64,000 nt of DNA, taken from the NCBI RefSeq assembly GCF_023101085.1, contig NZ_CP064703.1, positions 806,001 to 870,000 on the forward strand, in the 5' to 3' direction. Each line of letters opens with the position of its first letter. Within the stretch, counting starts at the first letter, position 1. Positions 48,992-57,619 of the stretch are shown in pieces. The translations under genes and the position numbers were made by a program. This stretch comes from Bradyrhizobium sp. 170. GTDB taxonomy: Bacteria; Pseudomonadota; Alphaproteobacteria; Rhizobiales; Xanthobacteraceae. Under the pieces are notes generated by a model that had not been told where the DNA came from, searched no databases, and saw only the letters and a list, made by a program, of their open reading frames with translations.

Positions 48992-49740
48992 TTGCCGGTA
49001 TCGCTGAGTTTGGCCTTGTCGCTCTCGGGATAGGTGGTCGCGGTGGAAATGCCTTTGCGATATTTTTCGAAGGCTACACCACGGCGCGGCGCAAAGGCTG
49101 GGGTTTCGGGACGCGGCTGCACGAGATCCGACGGGTTGTCGATCATCGACGCCAGATTGCGCTGATTGGAGCAGCCGAAATTGTAATAGGGCTTGTTGTC
49201 GAAATAGCCCTTGTTGTTGACCGACGGTCCGATGTCCTCCGGCCACAGCCCGCAGGGGCCGGCCACCGCCGAAATCTTCGGATAGTTGAGGCGGATCGCG
49301 GCCATATGCCTGGGGTCTTCGGGGCGATACTGGCGGACATTGACCGCGCGCGGCGGCACGCCGGCAGCGGAGAAGGTCGCCTGGATCTCGCGCAACGAAT
49401 CCTCGGCCGCCCGCGCGTTCGGCGTGTTGACGGGCACGTCGACGCTGATGATGCCGGTGCCTTCCCGCATCCAGGTCTGGGCCAGATACATCACGTCGGC
49501 GCGCTGGGAGGCGGAAAGGCCGCCGCGCCCGCGACCGACGAAAACGACGATCGAGCGGTCGGCTTCCTGGACCGCGATCGGATGGCGCAGGCGATAGTCG
49601 TCGGGCACGCCCGCTGTCGTTACAACATCGGGTGTGTGCTTGCAGGCGCTGAGCGCGATGGAAAGACCGATCAGCGCTCCCGCCAGGCGGAGGGCGCGCT
49701 TGGGGTCGGCGGGCCTTGTGGATTTCATCCTCGGTGTCAT
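48988..49740 (-). CDS. cpaD: Tad pilus lipoprotein CpaD
   Basis: This 250-residue lipoprotein has lipobox LSAC at residue 33, then DDYRLRHPIAVQEADRSIVV near 47-66, the CpaD family opening. WPEDIGPSVNNKGYFDNKPY near 165-185 and NFGCSNQRNLASMIDNPSDLV are the typical C-terminal segments. It supports the outer-membrane secretin CpaC. It sits in the operon order cpaB-C-D-E-F, with 9 bases after cpaC. Confidence 0.93.
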   Translation of the reverse strand: MTPRMKSTRPADPKRALRLAGALIGLSIALSACKHTPDVVTTAGVPDDYRLRHPIAVQEADRSIVVFVGRGRGGLSASQRADVMYLAQTWMREGTGIISVDVPVNTPNARAAEDSLREIQATFSAAGVPPRAVNVRQYRPEDPRHMAAIRLNYPKISAVAGPCGLWPEDIGPSVNNKGYFDNKPYYNFGCSNQRNLASMIDNPSDLVQPRPETPAFAPRRGVAFEKYRKGISTATTYPESDKAKLSDTGK

Positions 49741-49749
49741 CGTCCCGCC

Positions 49750-51225
49750 TCAGTCCGTAATAAAGCCGTAGGTGCCGCGATAATTCCGTGCCTTCTCGAC
49801 GCGGCCCGGAACGCCGTAGATGCGATTGATGCTGCCGAGCAGGTCGGCCTGCGGATCCGACGCGCTGGCAAAGCCGTCATCGGGGCGCGACAGGTCCTTC
49901 TGCGCCACCGCACGCACCACATAGGGCGTGACCAGAACCATCAGTTCGGTCTGGTTGTTGACGTAGTCGCGGCTGCGGAACAGCGTGCCGAGAACCGGCA
50001 ATTGCGCCAGACCGGGGAGGCCGTTGACGGCCTGCTTGGTCTGTTCCTGGATCAGGCCGGCCATGGCCATCGCGCCGCCCGAAGGAATTTCCAGCGTGGT
50101 TTCCGCGCGGCGGGTCTTGATCGAGGGAATGGTCACCGAATTGACCGTCGAAGCGGTCACCGATTGCGAGAGCGTGATCGAATTGTCGTTCGACAGCTCG
50201 GATACTTCGGTCATCACGCGGAGGCTGATCCGGCCTTCGGTCAGCACCACCGGCGTGAAATTGAGCGAGATACCGAATTTCTTGAACGAGATCTGGGTCG
50301 TACAGACATGCGTGGTCGGGTCGCAGGCATAGCCGGCTGGGACCGGAAACTCGCCGCCGGCAATGAAGGTCGCGGATTCGCCCGAGATCGCGGTGAGGTT
50401 GGGTTCGGCCAGCGTGCGCACGACGCCGGCGCTTTCCATCGCGCGGAGCGTAGCCGTTACCGTCGGCGTGGTTCCGAACGATGTCGTCGCCCCGTTGGTC
50501 CCGACCAGCGGACGGCCGAGCGCGCCAAACGGATTGGCATGGTTGAAATTCACGACCGCGGTGCCGTAGTTCATGTTGGCCGAGAGGTCGATGCCCAGCT
50601 GCTTGACAATACTGCGGGCGACTTCGGCAACCGTAACTTTCAGCATCACCTGGTCGCGGCCGCGGACGGCGATCGAATTGACGACCTTCTCCGAGCCGCC
50701 CACGAGGCGGGCGGCGATATCGGCGGCCTGCTGCGCCTCGATCGGGCTCGCCGCGCTGCCGCTCAATACCACGCCGTCGCCAACGCCCTCGATCAGGATG
50801 TCCGAATTCGGCAGCGACTGCTTCAGCGCAGCGCGCACGCCGTTGAGGTCGCGCTTGACCGCGATGTCGTAGGCCGCGATCTGCGCGCCCGTGGAATCGA
50901 AGAAGACGATGTTGGTCTGGCCGACCGCGGCGCCAATGATATAGGCGCGCTGGGTCGAGCGGACGATGGCGTTGGCGACTTTCGGATCGGCGACCAGCAC
51001 GTCCTTGATCTCCCGCGGCAGGTCGATCACGATCGATTTTCCGATGCCGAGCGAAACGAACCGCGCGTTCATCTGTCCGTCGGTGCTGACCGGAGCTGCG
51101 GTGCGATAGTCGCTTGCCAGCACCGGCGTCAGTGCCGGATTGAGCGTGAGAGCAGCCGCGGCCGAAAACGACAGGGCGCGGACGATGAACGTTCGCATCA
51201 TCGGCTGAATTTCCCTGCACTTCAT
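49750..51225 (-). CDS. cpaC: Tad pilus outer-membrane secretin CpaC (RcpA)
   Basis: This 491-residue secretin has a signal peptide, a pilus-assembly N domain (SLGIGKSIVIDLPREIKDVL near 52-71, DPKVANAIVRSTQRAYIIGA), a BON-like region, and a secretin core (TLAEPNLTAISGESATFIAG near 270, VLTEGRISLRVMTEVSELSN). ATG 51225 has GAAAGGAC upstream. A GTG at 51246 overlapping the cpaB stop and an ATG at 51198, which gives the cleanest signal peptide, are alternatives. Confidence 0.92.
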   Translation of the reverse strand: MKCREIQPMMRTFIVRALSFSAAAALTLNPALTPVLASDYRTAAPVSTDGQMNARFVSLGIGKSIVIDLPREIKDVLVADPKVANAIVRSTQRAYIIGAAVGQTNIVFFDSTGAQIAAYDIAVKRDLNGVRAALKQSLPNSDILIEGVGDGVVLSGSAASPIEAQQAADIAARLVGGSEKVVNSIAVRGRDQVMLKVTVAEVARSIVKQLGIDLSANMNYGTAVVNFNHANPFGALGRPLVGTNGATTSFGTTPTVTATLRAMESAGVVRTLAEPNLTAISGESATFIAGGEFPVPAGYACDPTTHVCTTQISFKKFGISLNFTPVVLTEGRISLRVMTEVSELSNDNSITLSQSVTASTVNSVTIPSIKTRRAETTLEIPSGGAMAMAGLIQEQTKQAVNGLPGLAQLPVLGTLFRSRDYVNNQTELMVLVTPYVVRAVAQKDLSRPDDGFASASDPQADLLGSINRIYGVPGRVEKARNYRGTYGFITD

Positions 51226-51242
51226 ATCGTGCGTCCTTTCGG

Positions 51243-52037
51243 TCACTTCTGCATCGTCTGCTGGCTGGCAACGCCGTAACGAATGACGTTGAGGTTTTCG
51301 CCGCGCTTGTTGAGTTGTTGTTCGTCAGGCTTCTCGACCGTGTTGACGTCGGCAATGCTGCGCAGCGCCAGCGTCAGCGAGCCGCTCTGGCGCGATCGCG
51401 CCAGCGTCTCGGCCTGCTCGGGCTTCAGTTCGAGGGTGACCGTCTTGCCGACCAGCGAGTTGGTGCCGTCTTTTTCCTTCGGCGCCTGGTCGATCGCGAG
51501 AACGCGAACATTGGTGAGGATGACCTCAGCACTGGAGACGTCCGGGCCTGCTTTGTCCGGATTCTTCTCGCGCTTGGTCAGAAGCACGTCGACGCGGTCG
51601 TTCGGCAGGATGAAGCCGCCGGCGCCGGTTTCCGGTGAAATTTCGGTGGAGATGGCCCGGTAGCCGGCGGGCAGGATCGCCGCCATGAAGCCGGAGCCGT
51701 CGGCCTTCACCAGCTTCTGTTCGCGAATCGGTTCGCCCGCGATGAACGGCGAGCGCGCGATGGAGCCCGTGATCTCCTTGATGGCGTCGGCCTTGCTGGC
51801 GCGGCTGATGAAGTTGCTGCTGGCGGTCGCGGCCGGCCAGGTCTGCCATTGCAGATCCTCCGGCTTGACCGAGCGGCCAAGGCCGATATCCGATTTGGCG
51901 ACGAGAATATCGACAGTCTGAATCTGCGCGATCGGCTGGGCCGGCGCTGGCTTGTCGTCGGACCCGCTGGCGAGATATGCGGCAATGCCGCCGGCTCCGA
52001 TGGCGATGGCCAGGACCACAATGCGTGCGGTATTCAT
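51243..52037 (-). CDS. cpaB: Tad pilus assembly protein CpaB (RcpC)
   Basis: This 264-residue protein has an N-terminal membrane/signal segment (residues about 5-25), an SAF-like domain (DILVAKSDIGLGRSVKPEDL near 44-63) and the RcpC domain (AGYRAISTEISPETGAGGFI and LPNDRVDVLLTKRE near 125-160). It works with the secretin in the periplasm. It is the first gene of the main Tad operon, and a TTAACCAT motif lies about 75 bases upstream. Confidence 0.92.
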   Translation of the reverse strand: MNTARIVVLAIAIGAGGIAAYLASGSDDKPAPAQPIAQIQTVDILVAKSDIGLGRSVKPEDLQWQTWPAATASSNFISRASKADAIKEITGSIARSPFIAGEPIREQKLVKADGSGFMAAILPAGYRAISTEISPETGAGGFILPNDRVDVLLTKREKNPDKAGPDVSSAEVILTNVRVLAIDQAPKEKDGTNSLVGKTVTLELKPEQAETLARSRQSGSLTLALRSIADVNTVEKPDEQQLNKRGENLNVIRYGVASQQTMQK

Positions 52038-52111
52038 TACGCTTCACTTTCCACATTACGCCGCGACGCTTCCGCCGCCGTGATGGGAGTTGACCAGCTA
52101 TTCGTCAAAGC

Positions 52112-52119
52112 ATGGTTAA
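52112..52119 (-). promoter_or_regulatory. Candidate CtrA half-site upstream of cpaB
   Basis: TTAACCAT reads on the minus strand 75 bases before the cpaB start. This 8-mer is the CtrA half-site seen in alphaproteobacteria. A single half-site is weak evidence on its own. Confidence 0.4.
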
Positions 52120-52164
52120 TGAGGCGTGTGTAAATTGCCTTAACGGAAAGTTAGCGACGTTGGA

Positions 52165-52689
52165 TCAGCGCATGGCGAGGTGAGCGATGTCGATCGCCTT
52201 GATCCATTCGGTCTGCGGATAGACGATCAGCGCGCCCACGGCGAGCGCGATGCCGTAGGGAATTCCGCCCTGCTTGTCGTGCAGCCGGTTCAGCCAGGCT
52301 TGTCCCGCAAGCAGGGCAGGCAGCGGCCATTGCCGGAACTGAATCAACAGGACTGTCAGCGCTCCGCCGAGCAGCGAGACATAGACCAGATAATTGAGGA
52401 GGTGGTCGAAACCAAACCAGAGCGCCACGCTGGCCGCGACCTTGGCGTCGCCGCCGCCGACCCACCCCATCGCGAAGCAGGCAAACGCCACCACCAGAAC
52501 GGCCGCGCCGGCGCCGAAATGCAGGAGGATGTCGTGCAGGCCCATGCCGCCCAGCACCGCGAGCGCCACAAAGCCGACGATCAGCGCCAGCGACACCCGG
52601 TTCGAAATCGTCATCGTGAACAGGTCGCTCGCGGCTGCGAACGCCATCAGGGCCGGAAACAGCAGGAGGCGGGCGGTATCGAGGATCAT
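52165..52689 (-). CDS. cpaA: Prepilin peptidase CpaA
   Basis: This 174-residue polytopic membrane aspartyl peptidase of the A24 family processes Flp prepilin. The two catalytic aspartates are Asp22 (AAASDLFTM) and Asp81 (GWVGGGDAKV). The short, methylase-free form is typical of Tad systems. ATG 52689 was chosen because MILDTARLLLFPALMAF opens the first membrane helix; the frame is open upstream without homology. It follows the pilin gene after a strong terminator. Confidence 0.9.
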   Translation of the reverse strand: MILDTARLLLFPALMAFAAASDLFTMTISNRVSLALIVGFVALAVLGGMGLHDILLHFGAGAAVLVVAFACFAMGWVGGGDAKVAASVALWFGFDHLLNYLVYVSLLGGALTVLLIQFRQWPLPALLAGQAWLNRLHDKQGGIPYGIALAVGALIVYPQTEWIKAIDIAHLAMR

Positions 52690-52846
52690 GATTTCACGCG
52701 AGGCTGCGGTTGACCCGGGGTCCAGGCTTCGGCCGAGCCTAGCCATCAGAAATGAACAATCGGGAAACGCCGGAATACCGCAAGTTCGTGCCGCGTCCGG
52801 GCGGCGGTGTGCCGAGTCCGGCGCACGCGCGCTTTGCGAAAACGAT

Positions 52847-52872
52847 AAAGGCCCCGGCTTGCCGGGGCCTTT
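52847..52872. terminator. Strong terminator between pilin and cpaA
   Basis: An 11-bp perfect stem AAAGGCCCCGG/CCGGGGCCTTT with a CTTG loop, which can extend by one T-A pair, lies 23 bases past the pilin stop. It would cap the very abundant pilin transcript and limit readthrough into cpaA. Confidence 0.88.
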
Positions 52873-52894
52873 AAAGCTAGCTCGCAAACGTCGC

Positions 52895-53059
52895 TTACTT
52901 CAGCGAGTTCGAGATCGTAACGAAGTTGGTCGACAGCTTGGTGCCGAGACCGTTGACGGCGGTGATGATCGCGATCGCGATGCCGGCGGCGATCAGGCCG
53001 TATTCGATGGCGGTGGCGCCGGACTCATCCTTCACGAAACGCGAAACGAGATTCTTCAT
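52895..53059 (-). CDS. pilA: Flp-type major pilin
   Basis: This 54-residue prepilin has leader MKNLVSRFVKDESG cleaved between Gly14 and Ala15. The mature part ATAIEYGLIAAGIAIAIITA has the Flp motif with Glu5 and Tyr6. The protein is short as usual for Flp pilins. ATG 53059 follows AGGAG (ACAGGAGTTATC). It is the substrate of CpaA and the pilus subunit assembled by the downstream Tad machine. Confidence 0.95.
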   Translation of the reverse strand: MKNLVSRFVKDESGATAIEYGLIAAGIAIAIITAVNGLGTKLSTNFVTISNSLK

Positions 53060-53368
53060 AGATGATAACTCCTGTGTACACATGGCTGGTCGAACTTAAG
53101 TTTGGTCTTGCCGGCGTTCTCAGCACCGTGACCATGGCGTGACCCTAAGGGTGCGACAATTTCGACGCAGTTAATTCGACCATGCAAAAATGCTTGGAAC
53201 TTGCTGTTCTTGAGCACAGTAAACACCGAATTAAGCCGCTCAAGAAAATGCGGGCGAGACGTCGGGTCGTTCGTCGTGGTCGTGCGCAATGTCTCGTCGA
53301 CCCCGTTGATTCACAGCTCCTTAAGCGCGAGCAGATACCCCTGAGGTCTCCGATTGAACGAGGCCGTC
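53060..53368. other. Intergenic region upstream of the pilin gene
   Basis: The 309-base gap between the divergent pilin and hydroxylase genes holds the pilin promoter and leader. It contains scattered TTAA words (53096, 53171, 53232, 53321) but none at the 7-base CtrA spacing. No coding sequence or clear hairpin is seen. GAGG before ATG 53369 is the ribosome site of the plus-strand gene. Confidence 0.5.
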
Positions 53369-54196
53369 ATGTCCAGTTTGCCAATGGAAGTCATCGAGGT
53401 AGTAGGCCAGACGATGGTGAAGGTCGTCCCGGTGACGATCGCGCTCGCCGTTGTGTTCACTGTGCTCTCGCACTTCTGGGCCTGCAATCCGGGCAAACCC
53501 TGGTGGCACAAGCGCGAGCTCGCTACCGACATCTGTTACTGGTTCTTCGTGCCGGTATTTGCACGCATCTTCCGCATCGGGTTGCTGGTGCTCGGCGCTT
53601 CCATCCTCTTCAACATTCATGATGCCGACGAACTGATGGCGTTCTACGACAATGGCCACGGGCCGCTGTCGCAGCTTCCGCTCTGGGTGCAGGCGATATT
53701 GTTCCTCGTTGCGTCCGACTTCATGCTGTACTGGCTGCACCGCATGTTTCACGGCGGCGGCTTCTGGAAATATCACGCCATCCATCACTCCTCGGAGGAT
53801 CTCGAGTGGATCTCCGCGGCGCGGTTTCATCCCGTCAACCTGTTCATCGGAACGATTCTGGTCGACGTCATCCTGCTGATTGCGGGCATTTCTCCCAACA
53901 TCATGCTGTGGGTCGGACCGTTCACGACCTTCCATTCCGCCTTCGTTCACGCCAACCTGAACTGGACTTTGGGGCCGTTCAAATACGTGCTTGCCACGCC
54001 GGTCTTCCATCGCTGGCATCACACCCCGCTTGAAGAGGGCGGCAATACCAATTTCGCGGGCACGTTCCCGCTCTGGGACCTCCTGTTTGGAACGTTCCGC
54101 ATGCCGGAGAACCGGCTGCCCGACAATTACGGCGTGGAGGATCAGGAGATCCCTGCCGAGATCGCCGGGCAATTGGCCTATCCATTCCGTCATTAG
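53369..54196 (+). CDS. Fatty-acid-hydroxylase/sterol-desaturase superfamily protein, copy 1
   Basis: This 275-residue integral membrane di-iron enzyme of the FA_hydroxylase family has the three histidine clusters: H124xxxH128 (LHRMFH), H136xxHH140 (HAIHH) and H214xxHH218 (HRWHH). At least four hydrophobic segments are present. Members hydroxylate or desaturate lipids; the substrate here is unknown. It is strikingly similar to the gene at 55850-56677 (same length, same His spacing). It lies between the pilin and the TadE genes, which is an unusual place for a lipid enzyme. GAGG supports the start at ATG 53369. Confidence 0.88.
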   Translation: MSSLPMEVIEVVGQTMVKVVPVTIALAVVFTVLSHFWACNPGKPWWHKRELATDICYWFFVPVFARIFRIGLLVLGASILFNIHDADELMAFYDNGHGPLSQLPLWVQAILFLVASDFMLYWLHRMFHGGGFWKYHAIHHSSEDLEWISAARFHPVNLFIGTILVDVILLIAGISPNIMLWVGPFTTFHSAFVHANLNWTLGPFKYVLATPVFHRWHHTPLEEGGNTNFAGTFPLWDLLFGTFRMPENRLPDNYGVEDQEIPAEIAGQLAYPFRH

Positions 54197-54214
54197 CCGG
54201 GCCGGTAATTTTGC

Positions 54215-55666
54215 ATGAGCACTGAAGTCGGAACGATCCCGCGGGACAAAGCCTTCAGCCTTGCCGACGTCCCGGCATGGCTCTGGATCGGAATTGGCGT
54301 CTACGCGCTGCTGCTGGTCGGCGGACGGGCGCTTCTGAACGATTCCGATACCTACTGGCAGATCGCCGTGGGCCAGTGGATCCTCGATCACCACGCATTG
54401 CCGCGCGTCGACATCTACTCCTTTACCAAGGCGGGCGAGCCGTGGACGTCGTCGTCCTGGCTGGCGCAGGTGCTGTATGCGACGAGCTACAATCTGGCGG
54501 GCTGGACCGGGCCGGTAGTTCTTGCAGCTAGCTGCATTGCCGCAACCTTCGCCTTGTTCACTCATATTCTCAGCCGCCGTATTCCCGCGACCTATGCGGT
54601 CGCCGCCGCGATGGTGGTGCTGGCGCTTTCGATGCAGCATTTTCTGGCGCGCCCGCATGTGCTGGTGCTGCCGATCATGCTTGCGTGGGCGAACGGGCTG
54701 ATGTCGGCGAGCGAGCGCGGCCAGGCGCCGTCGCCATGGCTGCTGCCATTGCTGGCGCTGTGGGCGAACCTGCACGGCGGATTCGTGTTCGGCCTCGTGC
54801 TGGTCGGCGCGTTCGCGCTCGATGCGCTGTGGAATGCCGATCGCGCGCAGCAAAGGCCGGTAGCGCTGCGCTGGGCAGCGTTCGGTATCGGCGCGCTGGT
54901 AGCCTGCTGCGCGACGCCTTACGGGTGGGGATCGATCCTCGCGGCACGCAAGATCCTCGATCTCGGCGAACTCCTGCATCTGATCTATGAATGGATGCCG
55001 GCGGATTTCAGCAAATTCAGCGTGTTCGAGCTGACGATCCTCATGCTGATCGCCGGTGCGCTCTATGGCGGCGTCAAGCTCACGCCGCCGCGGATCGCGC
55101 TGGTGCTGGGTCTGCTGCACATGGCGCTGTCGCATGTCAGGAATGTCGAGATCTTCGCCCTGCTGCTGCCGATCGTGGTGCTCGCGCCGGTGGCATCGCA
55201 GTTCGCGCTGCGGCCGGCATGGACCGCCCGCACCGGGGCCCCGATGCCTGTGATGGCAGTGGTGATGATCCTGCTCGGCGGCTGGACATGGCTGCTTGCG
55301 GCCAACACCACTTTCGCACCGTCCGAAAACCAGTCGCCGGCCGCGGCCGTCGATGCGCTGAAGGCGCATAATCCCAAGCGGGTTCTCAACGATCTTCCGT
55401 TCGGCGGCTATCTGATCTGGCGGCAGATACCCGTGTTCGTCGACGGGCGCGCCGAGCTCTACGGCGAAGCGTTCGACATGGCCTTTTACCGCGCGATGCA
55501 GCTCAAGGACGTCAACCAGTTTCTCGACATTCTCAAGAAATGGGACATCGATGCCGTGCTGCTGACGCCGCACACCCCGGCGGTCGGCCTGCTCGATCAT
55601 ATCGGCGGCTGGCGGCGCGCCTATGCCGATGAGAACGCCGTGCTGCACGTTCGCACGGCCAACTGA
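54215..55666 (+). CDS. Polytopic membrane protein, possibly GT-C glycosyltransferase-like
   Basis: This 483-residue protein has about ten hydrophobic segments. After the first one the loop NDSDTYWQIAVGQWILDHHA and PRVDIYSFTKAGEPWTSSSW resembles the first periplasmic loop of GT-C type transferases, where an acidic residue is catalytic. A soluble C-terminal part follows (LKAHNPKRVLNDLPFGGYLI, FVDGRAELYGEAFD). I do not recognise a named family, and the glycosyltransferase idea is inference from topology. It lies 18 bases past the first hydroxylase gene, so the two are likely co-expressed. Confidence 0.7.
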   Translation: MSTEVGTIPRDKAFSLADVPAWLWIGIGVYALLLVGGRALLNDSDTYWQIAVGQWILDHHALPRVDIYSFTKAGEPWTSSSWLAQVLYATSYNLAGWTGPVVLAASCIAATFALFTHILSRRIPATYAVAAAMVVLALSMQHFLARPHVLVLPIMLAWANGLMSASERGQAPSPWLLPLLALWANLHGGFVFGLVLVGAFALDALWNADRAQQRPVALRWAAFGIGALVACCATPYGWGSILAARKILDLGELLHLIYEWMPADFSKFSVFELTILMLIAGALYGGVKLTPPRIALVLGLLHMALSHVRNVEIFALLLPIVVLAPVASQFALRPAWTARTGAPMPVMAVVMILLGGWTWLLAANTTFAPSENQSPAAAVDALKAHNPKRVLNDLPFGGYLIWRQIPVFVDGRAELYGEAFDMAFYRAMQLKDVNQFLDILKKWDIDAVLLTPHTPAVGLLDHIGGWRRAYADENAVLHVRTAN

Positions 55667-55680
55667 TCCGGTCGGTCTCG

Positions 55681-55790
55681 ATAGCGTTTTCGAGCGAAGC
55701 ATGCTGGCGGACTTGATCCGGGGGTGGACACCGGTTCGCGTCAGGAAAACGCGTCAAAATCTGGAGCCCGGTTCGGATTAAATCAGAATC
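55681..55790. repeat. Palindromic intergenic repeat, family F, copy 2 (inverted relative to copy 1)
   Basis: ATAGCGTTTTCGAGCGAAG, GGACACCGGTTCGCGTCAGG and AAAACGCGTCAAAATCTGGA are the reverse complement of blocks in 44001-44120. It fills the gap before the second hydroxylase gene. Confidence 0.88.
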
Positions 55791-55849
55791 GAAAAGGCGC
55801 TGGAACGCGCGAACTGGCGGGCGGGCCGGGATTCTGGTACGCGGGCCGT

Positions 55850-56677
55850 ATGAACCTGCCGGGCGAAGTCGTCGAGATGCTGGGCCAGACGGTGGCCAAG
55901 GTGGTGCCGGTCACCATCGCGCTGGCGCTCGTGTTCTCGGTGCTGGCGCATTTCTGGGCCTGCAATCCCGGCAGGCCCTGGTGGCGCAAGCGCCAGCTCG
56001 TCACCGACATCTGCTACTGGTTCCTGGTGCCGCTGTTCGCGCGCGTATTCCGCATCGGGCTGTTGGTGCTCGGCGCCGCCCTGGTGTTTGGAATTCGCGA
56101 CGCCGACGATCTGATCGCCTTCTACGACAACGGCCATGGCCCGCTGTCGAAGCTGCCATTGTGGCTGCAGGCGATCCTGTTCCTGGTCGCGGCCGATTTC
56201 ATGATGTACTGGCTGCACCGCATGTTTCATGGCGGCGGCTTCTGGAAATACCACGCCATCCATCATTCGTCGGAAGATGTGGACTGGATCTCGGCGGCGC
56301 GCTTTCACCCCGTCAACCTGCTGCTAGGTACCATCGGGGTCGATGTCGTGCTGCTGATGGCTGGCATTTCGCCGGGTGTGATGCTCTGGCTCGGGCCGTT
56401 CAATATCTTCCATTCGGCGTTCGTTCACGCCAACCTCAACTGGACGCTCGGCCCGTTCAAATACGTCGTGGCGACGCCGGTATTCCATCGCTGGCACCAC
56501 ACCTCGCGCGAGGAGGGCGGCGACACCAATTTCGCGGGCACCTTTCCGCTCTGGGACATCCTGTTCGGGACCTTCCGGATGCCGAAAGGCATGCTGCCGG
56601 ACCAGTATGGCGTGGACGATCAGTCCTCGTTTCCCCGCGAAATCATCGGACAGCTGGCCTATCCGTTCCGCAAGTAG
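55850..56677 (+). CDS. Fatty-acid-hydroxylase/sterol-desaturase superfamily protein, copy 2
   Basis: This 275-residue paralogue of the product at 53369-54196 has all three His clusters in the same positions (LHRMFH, HAIHH, HRWHH) and long identical stretches such as LHRMFHGGGFWKYHAIHHSS. Differences concentrate at both termini. ATG 55850 gives the same length as copy 1. The two copies bracket the membrane protein gene, as if a unit had duplicated. Function unknown beyond likely lipid hydroxylation. Confidence 0.87.
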   Translation: MNLPGEVVEMLGQTVAKVVPVTIALALVFSVLAHFWACNPGRPWWRKRQLVTDICYWFLVPLFARVFRIGLLVLGAALVFGIRDADDLIAFYDNGHGPLSKLPLWLQAILFLVAADFMMYWLHRMFHGGGFWKYHAIHHSSEDVDWISAARFHPVNLLLGTIGVDVVLLMAGISPGVMLWLGPFNIFHSAFVHANLNWTLGPFKYVVATPVFHRWHHTSREEGGDTNFAGTFPLWDILFGTFRMPKGMLPDQYGVDDQSSFPREIIGQLAYPFRK

Positions 56678-56785
56678 AGCATGATCGCCGCGCAAACGCG
56701 TTTCCGCGTTTGTCGCGAGGAAAAGGTGGTTGCCGGTTTTCCCTTGCGGCAAACGCGCAAACGCGTTTGTGCGGAATTCATGCTC
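56677..56785. repeat. Palindromic repeat with complementary ends GAGCATG/CATGCTC
   Basis: It begins on the last base of the second hydroxylase stop codon. Inner blocks AAACGCGTTTCCGCGTTTG and CAAACGCGCAAACGCGTTTG pair with themselves and each other. It is related in style to family F. No gene is seen between here and 56932. Confidence 0.8.
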
Positions 56786-56931
56786 AATTAAACATGCGCC
56801 TGGCGGATTTCTTGCCCCCATTTCGGGGCCTATTTGCCCTTTGTTCATGAATTGTCGTCAGATTCACCGTGTCGGGCGCCGGTTCCGCTGCGTATCGCCA
56901 TTGCCGGCTTGTTGATGCCCCGGGGTAAAGT

Positions 56932-57435
56932 ATGTCGTTCAAGTTCCAGCGTAATCGCGCACGCGCGCGTTTTGGATCGCGTTCCCTCGCTGCAGGCCTT
57001 CTGCTGTGGCCGGCCGTCTGCATGGCTGGGCCCGATCCCGACCGAATCGCCGTCTATGTCGATCAGGCAAAGCTCGTGAAGCTTCCTGCCAAGGTCTCCA
57101 CCATCGTGGTGGGAAACCCGCTGATCGCGGACGTCACCCTGCAGAGCGGCGGGATCGTCGTCGTCACCGGCAAGGGCTACGGCGCCACCAATTTCATCGC
57201 CATGGATCGCAGCGGCGAGGTGCTGGTGGACCGCCAGATCCAGGTCGAAGGCCCGACCGATCAACTCGTCACCGTCTATCGCGGCGTCGAGCGCGAATCC
57301 TATAGCTGCATGCCGATTTGTCAGCGCAGGGTTACCCTTGGCGACGGCGACGGCTACTTCAAGACCGCAATCGATCAGGCCGGCTCGCTCTCCAGCCAGG
57401 CTGCCGGCTCTGCAGGCGGCGGCGGCAGCAAGTGA
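56932..57435 (+). CDS. Stand-alone pilus-assembly N-terminal domain protein
   Basis: This 167-residue secreted protein has a signal peptide ending near residue 32 (AVCMAGPD). A single domain like the N-terminal domain of CpaC-type secretins follows (DQAKLVKLPAKVSTIVVGNP, LIADVTLQSGGIVVVTGKGY, GATNFIAMDRSG). CMPICQRR near 126 offers a disulfide, and the tail is Gly/Ser-rich. It lacks the secretin core, so it may be an accessory of the CpaC channel. It lies just before the TadE genes. Confidence 0.82.
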   Translation: MSFKFQRNRARARFGSRSLAAGLLLWPAVCMAGPDPDRIAVYVDQAKLVKLPAKVSTIVVGNPLIADVTLQSGGIVVVTGKGYGATNFIAMDRSGEVLVDRQIQVEGPTDQLVTVYRGVERESYSCMPICQRRVTLGDGDGYFKTAIDQAGSLSSQAAGSAGGGGSK

Positions 57436-57505
57436 ACTGACGGTCGCGCAAGGCGACCGCCGGCTGCATCTGGCTGATGGCATCGGCGCCGGTCTCGCGG
57501 CACGG

Positions 57506-57520
57506 TTAAGATCCGGTTAA
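57506..57520. promoter_or_regulatory. Candidate CtrA box (TTAA-N7-TTAA)
   Basis: TTAAGATCCGGTTAA matches the full CtrA consensus TTAA-N7-TTAA exactly and lies 100 bases before the TadE start at 57620. CtrA controls pilus genes in Caulobacter. Its role here is inference. Confidence 0.6.
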
Positions 57521-57619
57521 CGGGGCAGGCCGCTCTGTCTGGAACGGCCGAAACACTTCAACAATCAGTTTCGGATAGGTTTTTGCGGCAATTCCTCCTC
57601 GCGCTCTGAGGTTTCCTCG

